A program made the position numbers and the translations under genes. Shown piece by piece: positions 54,985 to 63,519 of a DNA stretch of 64,000 bases. This DNA comes from Rhizobium tropici CIAT 899 (GTDB taxonomy: Bacteria; Pseudomonadota; Alphaproteobacteria; Rhizobiales; Rhizobiaceae). How positions within the stretch are numbered: the stretch's first letter is position 1; each line of letters opens with the position of its first letter. The stretch spans positions 1,868,374 to 1,932,373 of the forward strand of contig NC_020062.1 in the NCBI RefSeq assembly GCF_000330885.1, given 5' to 3'. A model generated the notes under the pieces. The model searched no databases and was not told where the DNA came from. It saw only the letters and a list, made by a program, of their open reading frames with translations.

Positions 54985-55713
54985 TCAGGCCCCTGTCGTC
55001 AGCATTTCGAAGGACACCACCTTGTAACGCTCCTCAAGGGACGCAAGCAATTGCGCACCACCGCCATTCAGCCCCGCCTGCCGCCATCGCACCTCGTAGG
55101 AAACATGCGTTGTCGCGTCGCTCGGCCCCGTCCTGCAGCCAATAAAGGAGAAGGCATATCCGAGCGACTCCAGCGCTGCTTGCGCATCGTCGATCGCAAC
55201 GCCGCCATCGCGAGGCAACTCGATCACGAGGCGCGCCTTCTGCTTGCGTGGCATCAGCCTGTCGAACTGTTTGAAAGGCGATAGCACGATGAAGGCGATG
55301 ATTGCCCTGGCCGAACCCACGATCACTTGACCGCCGCCGATGCACAGGCCGACTGCCGTCATGATCCACAAGGTCGCCGCCGTCGTTACGCCGGTGACCA
55401 GGTCGCCCCGCTTGAGAATGGCGCCACCGCCGATGAAGCCGACACCCGTCAGCACGCCGAGCGGAAAGCGCAGCACATCCATCGAGGCGAATGATTGCGA
55501 CGTCTTGCCCAGCGTGGATAGAAGCAGATTGGCCTGGATCATCGACAGGCATGCGGCAAGCCCGACCAGGATTGTCGTGCGAAACCCGGCGGCATGACCG
55601 CCCATTTCCCGATTGATACCGATCAGCCCTCCGGCTGCGACGACCAGCAGCAGACGGACGGCGATATCCAGCCAGTCCGCGTCTATTGGCATAGTGTCGG
55701 TCAGGTCAGGCAC
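54985..55713 (-). CDS. MgtC/SapB-family membrane protein
   Basis: This 242-residue protein starts at GTG 55713, six bases after GGGAGGA. Four to five helices carry MgtC hallmarks (GGLIGINREMGGHAAGFRTT, GFIGGGAILKRGD, GVTTAATLWIMTAVGLCIGGG). A C-terminal ACT-like cytoplasmic domain (about 155-242) follows. MgtC proteins support growth at low Mg2+ and inhibit ATP synthase in some pathogens. A GGAAC-N16-TGTT motif at 55757-55781 suggests general-stress control. Confidence 0.92.
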   Translation of the reverse strand: MPDLTDTMPIDADWLDIAVRLLLVVAAGGLIGINREMGGHAAGFRTTILVGLAACLSMIQANLLLSTLGKTSQSFASMDVLRFPLGVLTGVGFIGGGAILKRGDLVTGVTTAATLWIMTAVGLCIGGGQVIVGSARAIIAFIVLSPFKQFDRLMPRKQKARLVIELPRDGGVAIDDAQAALESLGYAFSFIGCRTGPSDATTHVSYEVRWRQAGLNGGGAQLLASLEERYKVVSFEMLTTGA

Positions 55714-55754
55714 GATGTCCTCCCAAGGGAGTGTCACCAGCAAGATTCAGTGGG

Positions 55755-55781
55755 GGAACATCGCAAACAGCATTTCGTTCC
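55755..55781. promoter_or_regulatory. Two-way EcfG-type promoter upstream of MgtC
   Basis: Minus strand: GGAAC-N16-TGTT (55757-55781), facing the MgtC gene. Plus strand: GGAAC-N16-CGTT (55755-55779), a perfect consensus facing a stretch with no plus-strand gene. The two overlap through the inverted repeat GGAAC...GTTCC. Confidence 0.65.
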
Positions 55782-55929
55782 ATCTTCGATGGAAGATGCG
55801 TGTGAAAAACATAATAGAAGCAGCACGATGCTCTATCGCTTTATTGTCACCTCGGAAAAAACGCTTGAGCCCGTGGGCCGCCTCTCGCGCGTCAGGCCTT
55901 TGCTTTTTCCAGCCCCATCGCGAAATATA

Positions 55930-56559
55930 TCACATTGCCCGTGAGGACAGGCGAGCGGCACGCTGTCTTCGGTTGGCATCCAGCGCCCGTCGAAAATCGA
56001 GGTCGGTTCGCGCATGGTGACGGAGGTCGTCGAGAAAGCGAGAGATATCTTCGAGCGAATCGACGACGACATATCGCAGACCACCGCCCGCATCGATCAG
56101 ATCGTGGCCGATGCTGACGCCGAAGCCGTTGGCTACCTTGCGAAACCATGCCGAGCGCCAGCGCTTGAAACCATCGGGGTCCGACTGAAACTCTGCGAGC
56201 AGCATCTTTTGCTGATCAAGCCGGGCAAGGAATGTTTCAACCACATCCTGTGAGCCGGCCTTCGGCCTTTCCGCCTTCCTTGCCAGCCATTTTTCAAGAA
56301 GCTGAGAGCTGGGCTGCGGCGCTATCGCTTCACCGCGATCCATCAGAGCCGCGGAACCAATATCCAGGCGCTCCGCGCCGTCCTTGTGCTGGTCCTCATC
56401 CACGGACGAACCTGCTTGTGTCTCCTGCTCCACAGCCAAGGTCTGCTTGAGGTCGGCGGCGAGCTCTCCCCAGATGGATCTCGATGATTCGGCCGATCTT
56501 GCTTTCATCCGGCGGGAGGTTTTGACTTCGATGATAAAGGGCTTTGTCTGTTTAACCAT
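55930..56559 (-). CDS. Hypothetical soluble protein
   Basis: From ATG 56559 this is a 209-residue basic protein with a lysine-rich N-terminus (MVKQTKPFIIEVKTSRRMKA), a polar linker and a more structured C-terminal half (DVVETFLARLDQQKMLLAEF; GDFRRAL-like end reading RTDLDFRRALDANRRQRAAR). A longer frame to 56604 adds no recognised sequence. The type is common next to rhizobial stress genes; function unknown. Confidence 0.6.
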   Translation of the reverse strand: MVKQTKPFIIEVKTSRRMKARSAESSRSIWGELAADLKQTLAVEQETQAGSSVDEDQHKDGAERLDIGSAALMDRGEAIAPQPSSQLLEKWLARKAERPKAGSQDVVETFLARLDQQKMLLAEFQSDPDGFKRWRSAWFRKVANGFGVSIGHDLIDAGGGLRYVVVDSLEDISRFLDDLRHHARTDLDFRRALDANRRQRAARLSSRAM

Positions 56560-57164
56560 GATGCTTCGATATGTGCCCGATGATGGAGCGCAGTTGATGG
56601 ACAATCACTATGAATAAGAGGCTGGCATTCTCTGGGAGCAACACCGCAGCATGGCGATCGTCCGCAAATATTGAAGGTCTAGGGCCTACACCAAACCGCT
56701 TGATGAAGCAATCTCCGCCGCCGCCTCATCCCAAATGGGCATCAATGCATTGCGACCTGATCTGCGTCACGGACGTATGGCACAAGTCGGGACGATCATC
56801 AGGAAGGCCCCTTTGACGGCACTCATGTCTGCGAATCAACGATCATGTAATCGGACCATCCGATACGCACCACAACCACCGCAACGCCCCTGCCGCGACA
56901 ATACAATCTTAGTGCATTCAAAATGAAACAAACAAGGTGGTGGCAGTCCGTTTAAACTGCATATGTCTTAGCAATCATTGCTAAATATGAAGATCTCGTA
57001 ATATATTCGCTTAAAGCGGCTGCCGCCTTCTGGTAAGTTATCACTTGCGCGCGTACGCTCGATGAGATTGCTATTATTGATAGGCGTGCTCCGATGCGAA
57101 CGGACCAGTTCAAACTACACAATGCCCGGATTTTGCGCGGCCGGCTTGGGGAGGACGAGGCCAT
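56560..57164. promoter_or_regulatory. Promoter region of the signalling operon with a strong palindrome
   Basis: This 605-base region has no gene. The perfect palindrome TTAGCAAT-c-ATTGCTAA lies at 56968-56984, and a half-match ATTGCTATTATTG follows near 57070. CGCTT-a-AAGCG is at 57008-57018. The stretch 56930-57080 is AT-rich compared with the flanks and probably holds the operon promoter and a regulator site. GGGGAGG stands just before the ATG at 57165. Confidence 0.55.
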
Positions 57165-58862
57165 ATGCCCGAGAACCGAGTGGATCGGTCGCAGCAAACT
57201 CTCTATGGGTCCGAATCCGATAACGGTTTAGAGGCGACGGTCTCGCTTTGGGATCTGGATTTCAAACTGCTCGATTGCTCGAAGCGATTCAAAGAGCATA
57301 TCGGTCTTGCGCCTCGGAGCGAGGTATCCTTGTGGGAAGCCTATCCTGCGCTTGCGAAACCGACGCTTGCCGAGCTTATTCATAAAGTCATAGACACAGG
57401 CGAACCTTGCACGATCCAGTTCGACGATCCGACGCAGGGAAAGCGCCGCTTGCTCGCCTCCCGTATCCGAGTGGGGCTTCTGATCGTCGAAACCAATGGA
57501 GCACATGAAAGCCCATCGTCCGAAGACAATGAAAAAGCACAGCTCATCCATCAGGCAACGCACGATGTCCTGACCGGACTGCCCAATCGCCGCCAATTCA
57601 GCGCGGCTCTGACGCAATTGCTTCCGGTCACCGGCAAGATCGGGCCGGCGCTGATGCAGCTCGACCTCGATGATTTCAAGCCCGTCAACGACACACTCGG
57701 CCACGGAGCCGGCGACATCGTGCTGAAACTCGCCGCCGAGAGGATTACGAAAGCACTCGGCCGCGGCGGAACGGCCTACCGTCTCGCTGGCGATGAATTC
57801 GCCATCATCCAGATCGGTCCGCAGCGGGCCCTGGAGGCGGAACGGTTGGCAGACGCGCTGGTGGCCGAATTCAAAAAGCCGTTCACGGTCAACGGCATCT
57901 CACTTTTCGTCGGCGTCAGCGTGGGGATCGCAATCGCGCCGCGCGACGGCAACGAGGGAGAACAGCTGATGAAGGCTGCCGATGTCGCCCTTTATGCCGC
58001 TAAGAAGGAAGGGCGGCGGCGGGCGCGGACGTTCGATCCGGCCATGCTGATCGTGGTCGAACAAAGGGAGCTGCTGCGGCGCAGCCTGCGCGTGGCACTA
58101 CAGCGCGATGAGTTCTTCATCGAATATCAGCCGCTGGTGGAGCCTCCGTCCAATGTGGTCGGATTCGAGGCGCTCCTACGCTGGCGGCACCCGACCCTCG
58201 GGGTCATTCCGCCGGCAGCTTTCATTCCCATGGCCGAAGCCGATGGTCTTATGCGTGAAATCGGCCAGTGGATGCTGGAGGAAGCCTGCCGCGAGGCCTT
58301 GGCATGGCCGGATCACTATACGCTTGCCGTCAATCTTTCTCCCGCGGAGTTCCTGACGCCGGGCCTCACCGATCGCGTTTCTCAAACGCTGGATATCGTC
58401 GGATTTCCAGCCGAACGCCTGGAACTGGAAATCACCGAAGGTGTGCTTCTGGAGCGGACCATCAACAATCTCGACACGCTGAACACGCTGAACGTGCTCG
58501 GCATTCAGATTTCCCTCGATGATTTCGGCACCGAATATTCCTCGCTCAGCTACCTCAAGAATTTCCCCTTCGATACGATCAAGATCGATCGCTATTTCAT
58601 CAGGGATCTTTTGCAGGACGGCAAAAGCCAGGCCATTGTGCGCTCCGTCATCGGCCTTGCACATGGCCTGGGCATGCGGGTGACGGCGGAGGGTGTCGAG
58701 ACGCGGCAACAGGCGGCCTGGCTCCAGCAGGAGGGCTGCGACCGTCTGCAAGGCTATAGCATCAGCCCTCCGCTGAGCGCCGACAAGCTTGATGATTTCA
58801 TAAGGCAGGGTGCACGCGATCAGTCGGCCGCGACATTCGACGAATTTCACGCAAGTCCGTGA
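57165..58862 (+). CDS. GGDEF-EAL cyclic-di-GMP enzyme
   Basis: This 565-residue soluble protein has a PAS-like N-terminus (about 20-115), then GGDEF (about 125-290, opening THDVLTGLPNRRQF) and EAL (about 310-545). The GGDEF signature is AGDEF (about 206), a form often active, with no RxxD inhibitory site before it. The EAL domain keeps EALLRWRHP, Asn in AVNLSPAEF, LEITEG, LDDFGTEYSS, IKIDR and TAEGVET, so phosphodiesterase activity is likely. It would set cyclic-di-GMP levels. It is the first gene of a six-gene plus-strand operon, 44 bases before the next. Confidence 0.92.
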   Translation: MPENRVDRSQQTLYGSESDNGLEATVSLWDLDFKLLDCSKRFKEHIGLAPRSEVSLWEAYPALAKPTLAELIHKVIDTGEPCTIQFDDPTQGKRRLLASRIRVGLLIVETNGAHESPSSEDNEKAQLIHQATHDVLTGLPNRRQFSAALTQLLPVTGKIGPALMQLDLDDFKPVNDTLGHGAGDIVLKLAAERITKALGRGGTAYRLAGDEFAIIQIGPQRALEAERLADALVAEFKKPFTVNGISLFVGVSVGIAIAPRDGNEGEQLMKAADVALYAAKKEGRRRARTFDPAMLIVVEQRELLRRSLRVALQRDEFFIEYQPLVEPPSNVVGFEALLRWRHPTLGVIPPAAFIPMAEADGLMREIGQWMLEEACREALAWPDHYTLAVNLSPAEFLTPGLTDRVSQTLDIVGFPAERLELEITEGVLLERTINNLDTLNTLNVLGIQISLDDFGTEYSSLSYLKNFPFDTIKIDRYFIRDLLQDGKSQAIVRSVIGLAHGLGMRVTAEGVETRQQAAWLQQEGCDRLQGYSISPPLSADKLDDFIRQGARDQSAATFDEFHASP

Positions 58863-58906
58863 GTTTTTGAAGCGCATTTCATTCGGGAATTTTTCGAGAG
58901 GATACC

Positions 58907-59413
58907 ATGCGGGTGCAAGTGGACGCGGCTTTCGAGCCATTGCTTGAACTGGAAATGGAGATGGCGACCCTCGTGGCAGACTGGTCGAATTGCGATCAAT
59001 GTGCCGTTTACGTGGCTCGCATGGTCAGCCACGATCGGCACGATCCCATCCGCCATGCGAACCTGCTGTCGGCAGCCCTGAACGAGCTTTTCGAAATGTC
59101 GTTCCACACCAGAGAAAGCACCGGTACCCTTACCTTTCGCGTCTACCGAAATGGCTCGATCGAACGGATCGAACTGGCCTTTCCCTGCTCGGCCGAGCAG
59201 CGCAATTTGTATGAAACCATCGTCCAGCGCATTAGAAGCGGCCAGGCGCTCGCAAACTATCTCGATGTCATCACCGACGACACCGCGCGTGCCGAGCAGG
59301 CGATCCTCCTCGGCCTTGCCGTCAATTACGATGCCGACATCGAGCTGTCCATTCGGGATAAGGGAGCAACGACTTTCGTGGTAGATCTCGCGCTCGAAAG
59401 GCTACTCAATTGA
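58907..59413 (+). CDS. GHKL-ATPase-like switch protein (degenerate)
   Basis: This 168-residue soluble protein resembles anti-sigma-factor/switch kinases. LLSAALNELFEMSF is like the N-box of GHKL ATPases, followed by the strand TLTFRVYRNGSIERIELAFP and the closing TTFVVDLALERLL. The Asn of the N-box is retained (ALNELFE), but no glycine-rich G1/G2 boxes are seen, so ATP binding is uncertain. It overlaps the STAS-methyltransferase gene by 4 bases (TTGA), marking them as likely partners. Confidence 0.6.
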   Translation: MRVQVDAAFEPLLELEMEMATLVADWSNCDQCAVYVARMVSHDRHDPIRHANLLSAALNELFEMSFHTRESTGTLTFRVYRNGSIERIELAFPCSAEQRNLYETIVQRIRSGQALANYLDVITDDTARAEQAILLGLAVNYDADIELSIRDKGATTFVVDLALERLLN

Positions 59414-60585
59414 ACAACCGCTCCTCTGGCCGTTTCACAGCGCAATTTGATGCCAACAATCAAGAATTCTCCCTATCCGGAGTTCTGAGACCACATTCAG
59501 TTGCCGAGCTTGCCGATGATCTCGCCCTGCTGCGCAACGGCATCGAAACGGTGAACGGCGTCTGCTACGTCAATCTGAAACGCGTCATCCACATGAACAA
59601 TACGGCGTTCCGTGCCCTGACGCGTGTCCTGCTCGATGCCACGCGATCGCGGCCGGATCTCAAACTGACGGTCGTAGCTTCCAGCGTCGTTGCATGGGCA
59701 TCGCGACTGTTTCGCCATTTGAGCGATCTGTCACCCAACATCATCGTCGAGATCTATGATTCCGCCTTCTATCCCGGGCAGACATTCGTGGAGAATCAGA
59801 GCTTCATCCCGATCCTGCGAACCCAGACGAAGATGACTTGGCGGCACGAGCGCGAGATATTGCCGCGGCACGGCCTTCGAGAGGGTTTGCATATCGCCGA
59901 CATCTGCTGCGGCATCGGCGATTTCGCCATGCTGCTGCGGAAGGATTTCAAACCCGCGCGGATCGTTGCCCTCGACCATTCGATCCCCAGCCTGGAATAT
60001 GCCCGCAAGGTGGCGGAGGACTTCAATGTCCACGATATCGAATATACCTACGGCGATGCATCCCAGATGCTGTTCGAGAGCGACCAGTTCGATTTCGTGA
60101 CCTGCAGGCACTCGTTGCAGATCTTCGACCGCCCGGATGTCCTGCTTCGCGAACTCTATCGCATATGCAAGCCAGGCGGCAGGGTCTACATCACCAACGA
60201 GAAGAACTCCCATTGTCTTGGCGAGCCCAGAGCCGAAAGCATTCAATGGACCTATAACGAGGTCGCGAAACTGTTCGCGCATTTCGATATGGATGTCGAG
60301 ATGGGTCCCAAGGGCCGCCGCATGCTACTTGATGCCGGCTTCAAGGATGTGCGCATGGAAAGCTTCATGGTCACGAATCTCGATGGCGATCCGCAGGATT
60401 TCGCTGACATCATCACGGCATGGCAGAATGTCTATGCCGATGAAATGGCGGTTAGAAGAGGGGATTCGGCCGCATTTATCGAGCGATTCAAGCAAGGTTT
60501 CGCCGATCATATTTTTGCCGCGCTCCATCCAAGAGGCTATGCCGGCTGGCCGATCTGGGCTTCTTCGGGACAGAAACCGCTATGA
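59410..60585 (+). CDS. STAS-like domain fused to a SAM methyltransferase
   Basis: In this 391-residue protein, residues 1-120 follow the pattern of STAS anti-anti-sigma domains (FSLSGVLRPHSVAELADDLA, VCYVNLKRVIHMNNTAFRAL, where MNNTAF stands at the switch-serine site). Residues 130-391 are a class I SAM-dependent methyltransferase: motif I IADICCGIGDFAMLLRKDF (about 162), LDHSIPSLEYAR, DFVTCRHSLQIFD and LYRICKPGGRVYITNEKN. The start is TTG 59410, overlapping the previous stop. It could be the output protein whose methyltransferase activity is switched by phosphorylation at T/N near residue 70, which is inferred. Substrate unknown. Confidence 0.78.
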   Translation: MNNRSSGRFTAQFDANNQEFSLSGVLRPHSVAELADDLALLRNGIETVNGVCYVNLKRVIHMNNTAFRALTRVLLDATRSRPDLKLTVVASSVVAWASRLFRHLSDLSPNIIVEIYDSAFYPGQTFVENQSFIPILRTQTKMTWRHEREILPRHGLREGLHIADICCGIGDFAMLLRKDFKPARIVALDHSIPSLEYARKVAEDFNVHDIEYTYGDASQMLFESDQFDFVTCRHSLQIFDRPDVLLRELYRICKPGGRVYITNEKNSHCLGEPRAESIQWTYNEVAKLFAHFDMDVEMGPKGRRMLLDAGFKDVRMESFMVTNLDGDPQDFADIITAWQNVYADEMAVRRGDSAAFIERFKQGFADHIFAALHPRGYAGWPIWASSGQKPL

Positions 60586-62942
60586 CGGACGCGCCAATCG
60601 CCAAGCAACGGCTCGGACTGCGCTCATTTCGCGCCAAGTTTCTCCTCGTCGTCGGCGGAGCCGTTCTCTTCGACCTGCTCGTCAGCGGCGGCCTTGCTTT
60701 ATGGAACGTCCAGCGCCTTTCGCGCAACGCCACGACGGAAGTGGGACAAGGTCTCGAGAAAGCGAGCCAGGATTATATCGGCTCCTATGCGGATTCGACC
60801 GCCGCAGAGGTCGGTTTGCTGATCGACCAGGTCCATTCCGATGTGAAGGCGCTGACGGGCGTGCTGCAGGGGCAGATCGACAATCCGGCGCGGAGTGTCG
60901 ATGTCGGTGCTGCCATGAGCAGAGCGTCTCCAGGCGCTGTAACAGTGACCTACGACCAAGCCGGCCAGTGGTCACAAAACCTGCCCGGCACACCCTCGGT
61001 CGTCAGCGTCTGGGGTTACCTGCTTGATCAGGATCACCGTCCCCTGCCTCAGGTGCAGGCAGATATAGAATGGAGCGCGGTGCTCGATCTGGTTGCTCCT
61101 TCCTTGCTGCACAACGGCGCGTCGAAGCTGCAGATGTATTATATCGGCCCGAGGGAGCGTCCGATTTTCCGGACTGCTCCCTATACGACACAAGCACAGA
61201 CCTTTGACCGGCTCTATCCCGGCCACAACAGCTCCGATTTTTGGACATTCTTCTTTCCAGGCCTATACGAATCCTGGCAGCAATGGGCCTCCAACCCCTC
61301 ATCCCGCCCCGTTGCCGATTACATCACCCAGACGGCTCCCTATACCGACGCTATCACCGGCAAGCTGATCGTCAGCTTTTTCCATCCGCTCTGGACGCCC
61401 GATAGGCATCAGGTGGCCGGTGCGGCCGGCGCAGATATCACACTCACACAGCTTGCCGAGATCGTCGAACATGTGAAAGTCGCTCAAACCGGCTTCGGCT
61501 TTCTCGCCATGTCGAATGGGAATGTGGTCGCAATCAATCCCGTGGGCGAAAAGGTCATCGGCTTGCGCGCCGCCAACGATGCCGCCGCCAAGGGGGTTAC
61601 CGGCCTCGACCGATCCTTGCACAACAGCACGCAAACGGCCATTACCAAGCTGCCGCTCGACGCCGACGGCGTGATCCAGCACATCAGCCTCCGCGAACAG
61701 GGAGAGGACGTTCCGTATCTCGCGGTCGTCAAGCAATTGCGCCCGACCAATCTCTGGGTGGACGGACCGGTCAAGAGCGAGGTCATGTCGCTCGGGATCG
61801 TGGTGCCCGAGCGCGAGATCTACGCCTCGCTCATCGCCGCCAAGGATGAAATATCGCGGGCGACCAACCGCATTCTGCTCTATCAGATCATGGCCGTTCT
61901 GGTGTCTCTGATGATCGTCACGGCGGCGGTCTTTGCCGCCTCGAAACGCGTCACCAGCGGCATCAGCGCGCTGGCAAGCGCCGCAAAGCGCATACAGGCG
62001 AAGGATTATTCGGTCCGGGTCGATATCTCGACCAGGGACGAAGTGGGGGATGCCGGTATCGCTTTCAACAGGATGGCGGAGGATATCAGCTTCCACACGG
62101 AAAACCTCGAAAAGCTTGTTTCGGACCGGACCAGCGAGATCGAGGCGGCCAAGGAGGAGATCTCAACCCTCAACAGCCAATTGAAGAACGAAAACCTGCG
62201 GCTGGGTGCGGAACTCAACGTCGCCAGGCAGATCCAGCTCATGGTCCTGCCGCGGGCCAAGGAACTGACGGCAATCAACAATCTGGAGATCGCCGCCTAT
62301 ATGCGCCCGGCCGATGAAGTCGGCGGCGACTACTATGATGTTCTGCAGAACGGAAAGAACCTGAAGATCGGCATCGGCGACGTGACCGGCCATGGGCTGG
62401 AAAGCGGTGTGCTGATGCTGATGGTCCAGTCGATTGCCCGCGCCCTGCAGGAGGCAGGTGAGATGGACCCGGCAAAATTCCTGACCGATCTCAACCGCGC
62501 AATCTTCAAGAACATCGAACGGACCCGCACCGACAAGCATATTACCTTGTCGTTCCTCGACTACGACGGCGAGAGGCTGACGATATCGGGCCAGCATGAA
62601 GACATGATCATCATTCGCCGGGATGGCAAAGTGGAGCGCATAGATACGGGCGATCTCGGTCTTCCGGTCGGTCTCGAGCCTGATATCGCTCCCTTCATCG
62701 ATACGCGGCAAATACCCTTTGAGAAAGGCGACATGGTTGTCCTGCATACCGATGGCGTCACGGAAGCGGAGAACTCGAAGGGCGAGCTGTTTGGCTTCGA
62801 TAGGCTTTTGGAGGATGCGCGCCGCCTGCATGGCGGGACTGCGGAAGAAGTCGTCGAGGGCATACTCGACGATTTGATGACTTACATCGGAACCCACAAG
62901 ATCCATGACGATATCACCCTTGTGGTGATGCGGCACAGGTGA
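60582..62942 (+). CDS. Membrane Cache-HAMP-SpoIIE protein phosphatase
   Basis: This 786-residue sensor phosphatase has membrane helix 1 at residues 17-40 and a large periplasmic Cache-type sensor (about 45-420). Helix 2 (about 429-450), HAMP (about 452-505) and a coiled coil (505-545) follow. The PP2C-like SpoIIE domain (546-786) keeps the metal Asp residues in DEVGGDYYDVL, GDVTGHGLESG, LHTDGVTEAEN and DDITLVVM. It would dephosphorylate STAS partners on an external signal, as RsbU or SiaA do. Stop/start overlaps couple it with the methyltransferase gene before it. Confidence 0.93.
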   Translation: MTDAPIAKQRLGLRSFRAKFLLVVGGAVLFDLLVSGGLALWNVQRLSRNATTEVGQGLEKASQDYIGSYADSTAAEVGLLIDQVHSDVKALTGVLQGQIDNPARSVDVGAAMSRASPGAVTVTYDQAGQWSQNLPGTPSVVSVWGYLLDQDHRPLPQVQADIEWSAVLDLVAPSLLHNGASKLQMYYIGPRERPIFRTAPYTTQAQTFDRLYPGHNSSDFWTFFFPGLYESWQQWASNPSSRPVADYITQTAPYTDAITGKLIVSFFHPLWTPDRHQVAGAAGADITLTQLAEIVEHVKVAQTGFGFLAMSNGNVVAINPVGEKVIGLRAANDAAAKGVTGLDRSLHNSTQTAITKLPLDADGVIQHISLREQGEDVPYLAVVKQLRPTNLWVDGPVKSEVMSLGIVVPEREIYASLIAAKDEISRATNRILLYQIMAVLVSLMIVTAAVFAASKRVTSGISALASAAKRIQAKDYSVRVDISTRDEVGDAGIAFNRMAEDISFHTENLEKLVSDRTSEIEAAKEEISTLNSQLKNENLRLGAELNVARQIQLMVLPRAKELTAINNLEIAAYMRPADEVGGDYYDVLQNGKNLKIGIGDVTGHGLESGVLMLMVQSIARALQEAGEMDPAKFLTDLNRAIFKNIERTRTDKHITLSFLDYDGERLTISGQHEDMIIIRRDGKVERIDTGDLGLPVGLEPDIAPFIDTRQIPFEKGDMVVLHTDGVTEAENSKGELFGFDRLLEDARRLHGGTAEEVVEGILDDLMTYIGTHKIHDDITLVVMRHR

Positions 62943-62946
62943 GGAA

Positions 62947-63501
62947 ATGACGACAGCAATTTTCGGCGAGGAACGTCTGGTTTCGTTCGACGCCACCAAT
63001 GCTCTTCGCATACGACTATTCGACGGACCGCTGCATCTGGCATGGCGTCATTCAGCCATGACATCCGACTTTATCGCGGAGACGATAGCGCTCGGCTTCC
63101 GCTCTTCCGAGCGCCAATACAAGACGGTGCGGCACGACATCGGTTACCTGACCAACGAGCTTATCGAAAATTCCATCAAATTCCGCGCCTCGGGCGAGAT
63201 CCTCATCGAGGCATTGAGGGATGGCCATTATTTCCGGATGCGGACCGTGAATTTGATCGACCGCGAAGCTATGGCGCGATTTCAACAATTATTATTGAGA
63301 GTTACCGCTGGCGATCCCGGCGATCTCCTCATAGAACAGATCGAAGCAAGCGTTCTTGCCGGCGACGATGCGTCCGGACTAGGACTGTTGACATTGATGA
63401 GCGACTACCAGGTTCAATTGGCCTGGCATTTCGATGAGAATGGCCCGCAAAAGCGGATCAAGCTCCAAACCTATGCCGCCATGGCGATTTCATCGGCATG
63501 A
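62947..63501 (+). CDS. GHKL-type switch kinase (slr1658/DUF6272-like)
   Basis: This 184-residue protein matches the cyanobacterial slr1658-like family: LAWRHSAMTSDFIAETIALG, the N-box YLTNELIENSIKFRASGEIL, DPGDLLIEQIEASV and GLGLLTLMSDYQVQLAW. The family resembles the SiaB kinase of Pseudomonas and anti-sigma kinases, which phosphorylate a STAS partner. It follows the phosphatase by 4 bases and precedes a stand-alone STAS gene, its probable partner. Confidence 0.8.
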   Translation: MTTAIFGEERLVSFDATNALRIRLFDGPLHLAWRHSAMTSDFIAETIALGFRSSERQYKTVRHDIGYLTNELIENSIKFRASGEILIEALRDGHYFRMRTVNLIDREAMARFQQLLLRVTAGDPGDLLIEQIEASVLAGDDASGLGLLTLMSDYQVQLAWHFDENGPQKRIKLQTYAAMAISSA

Positions 63502-63519
63502 ACCCGCGAGAGGTCCTTT

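Noticed and set aside
58907..59413. Homology to SiaC (DUF1987)
   Set aside because: The order of genes recalls siaABCD, but the protein lacks the SiaC pattern and has an N-box-like segment, so a GHKL-like reading fits better.
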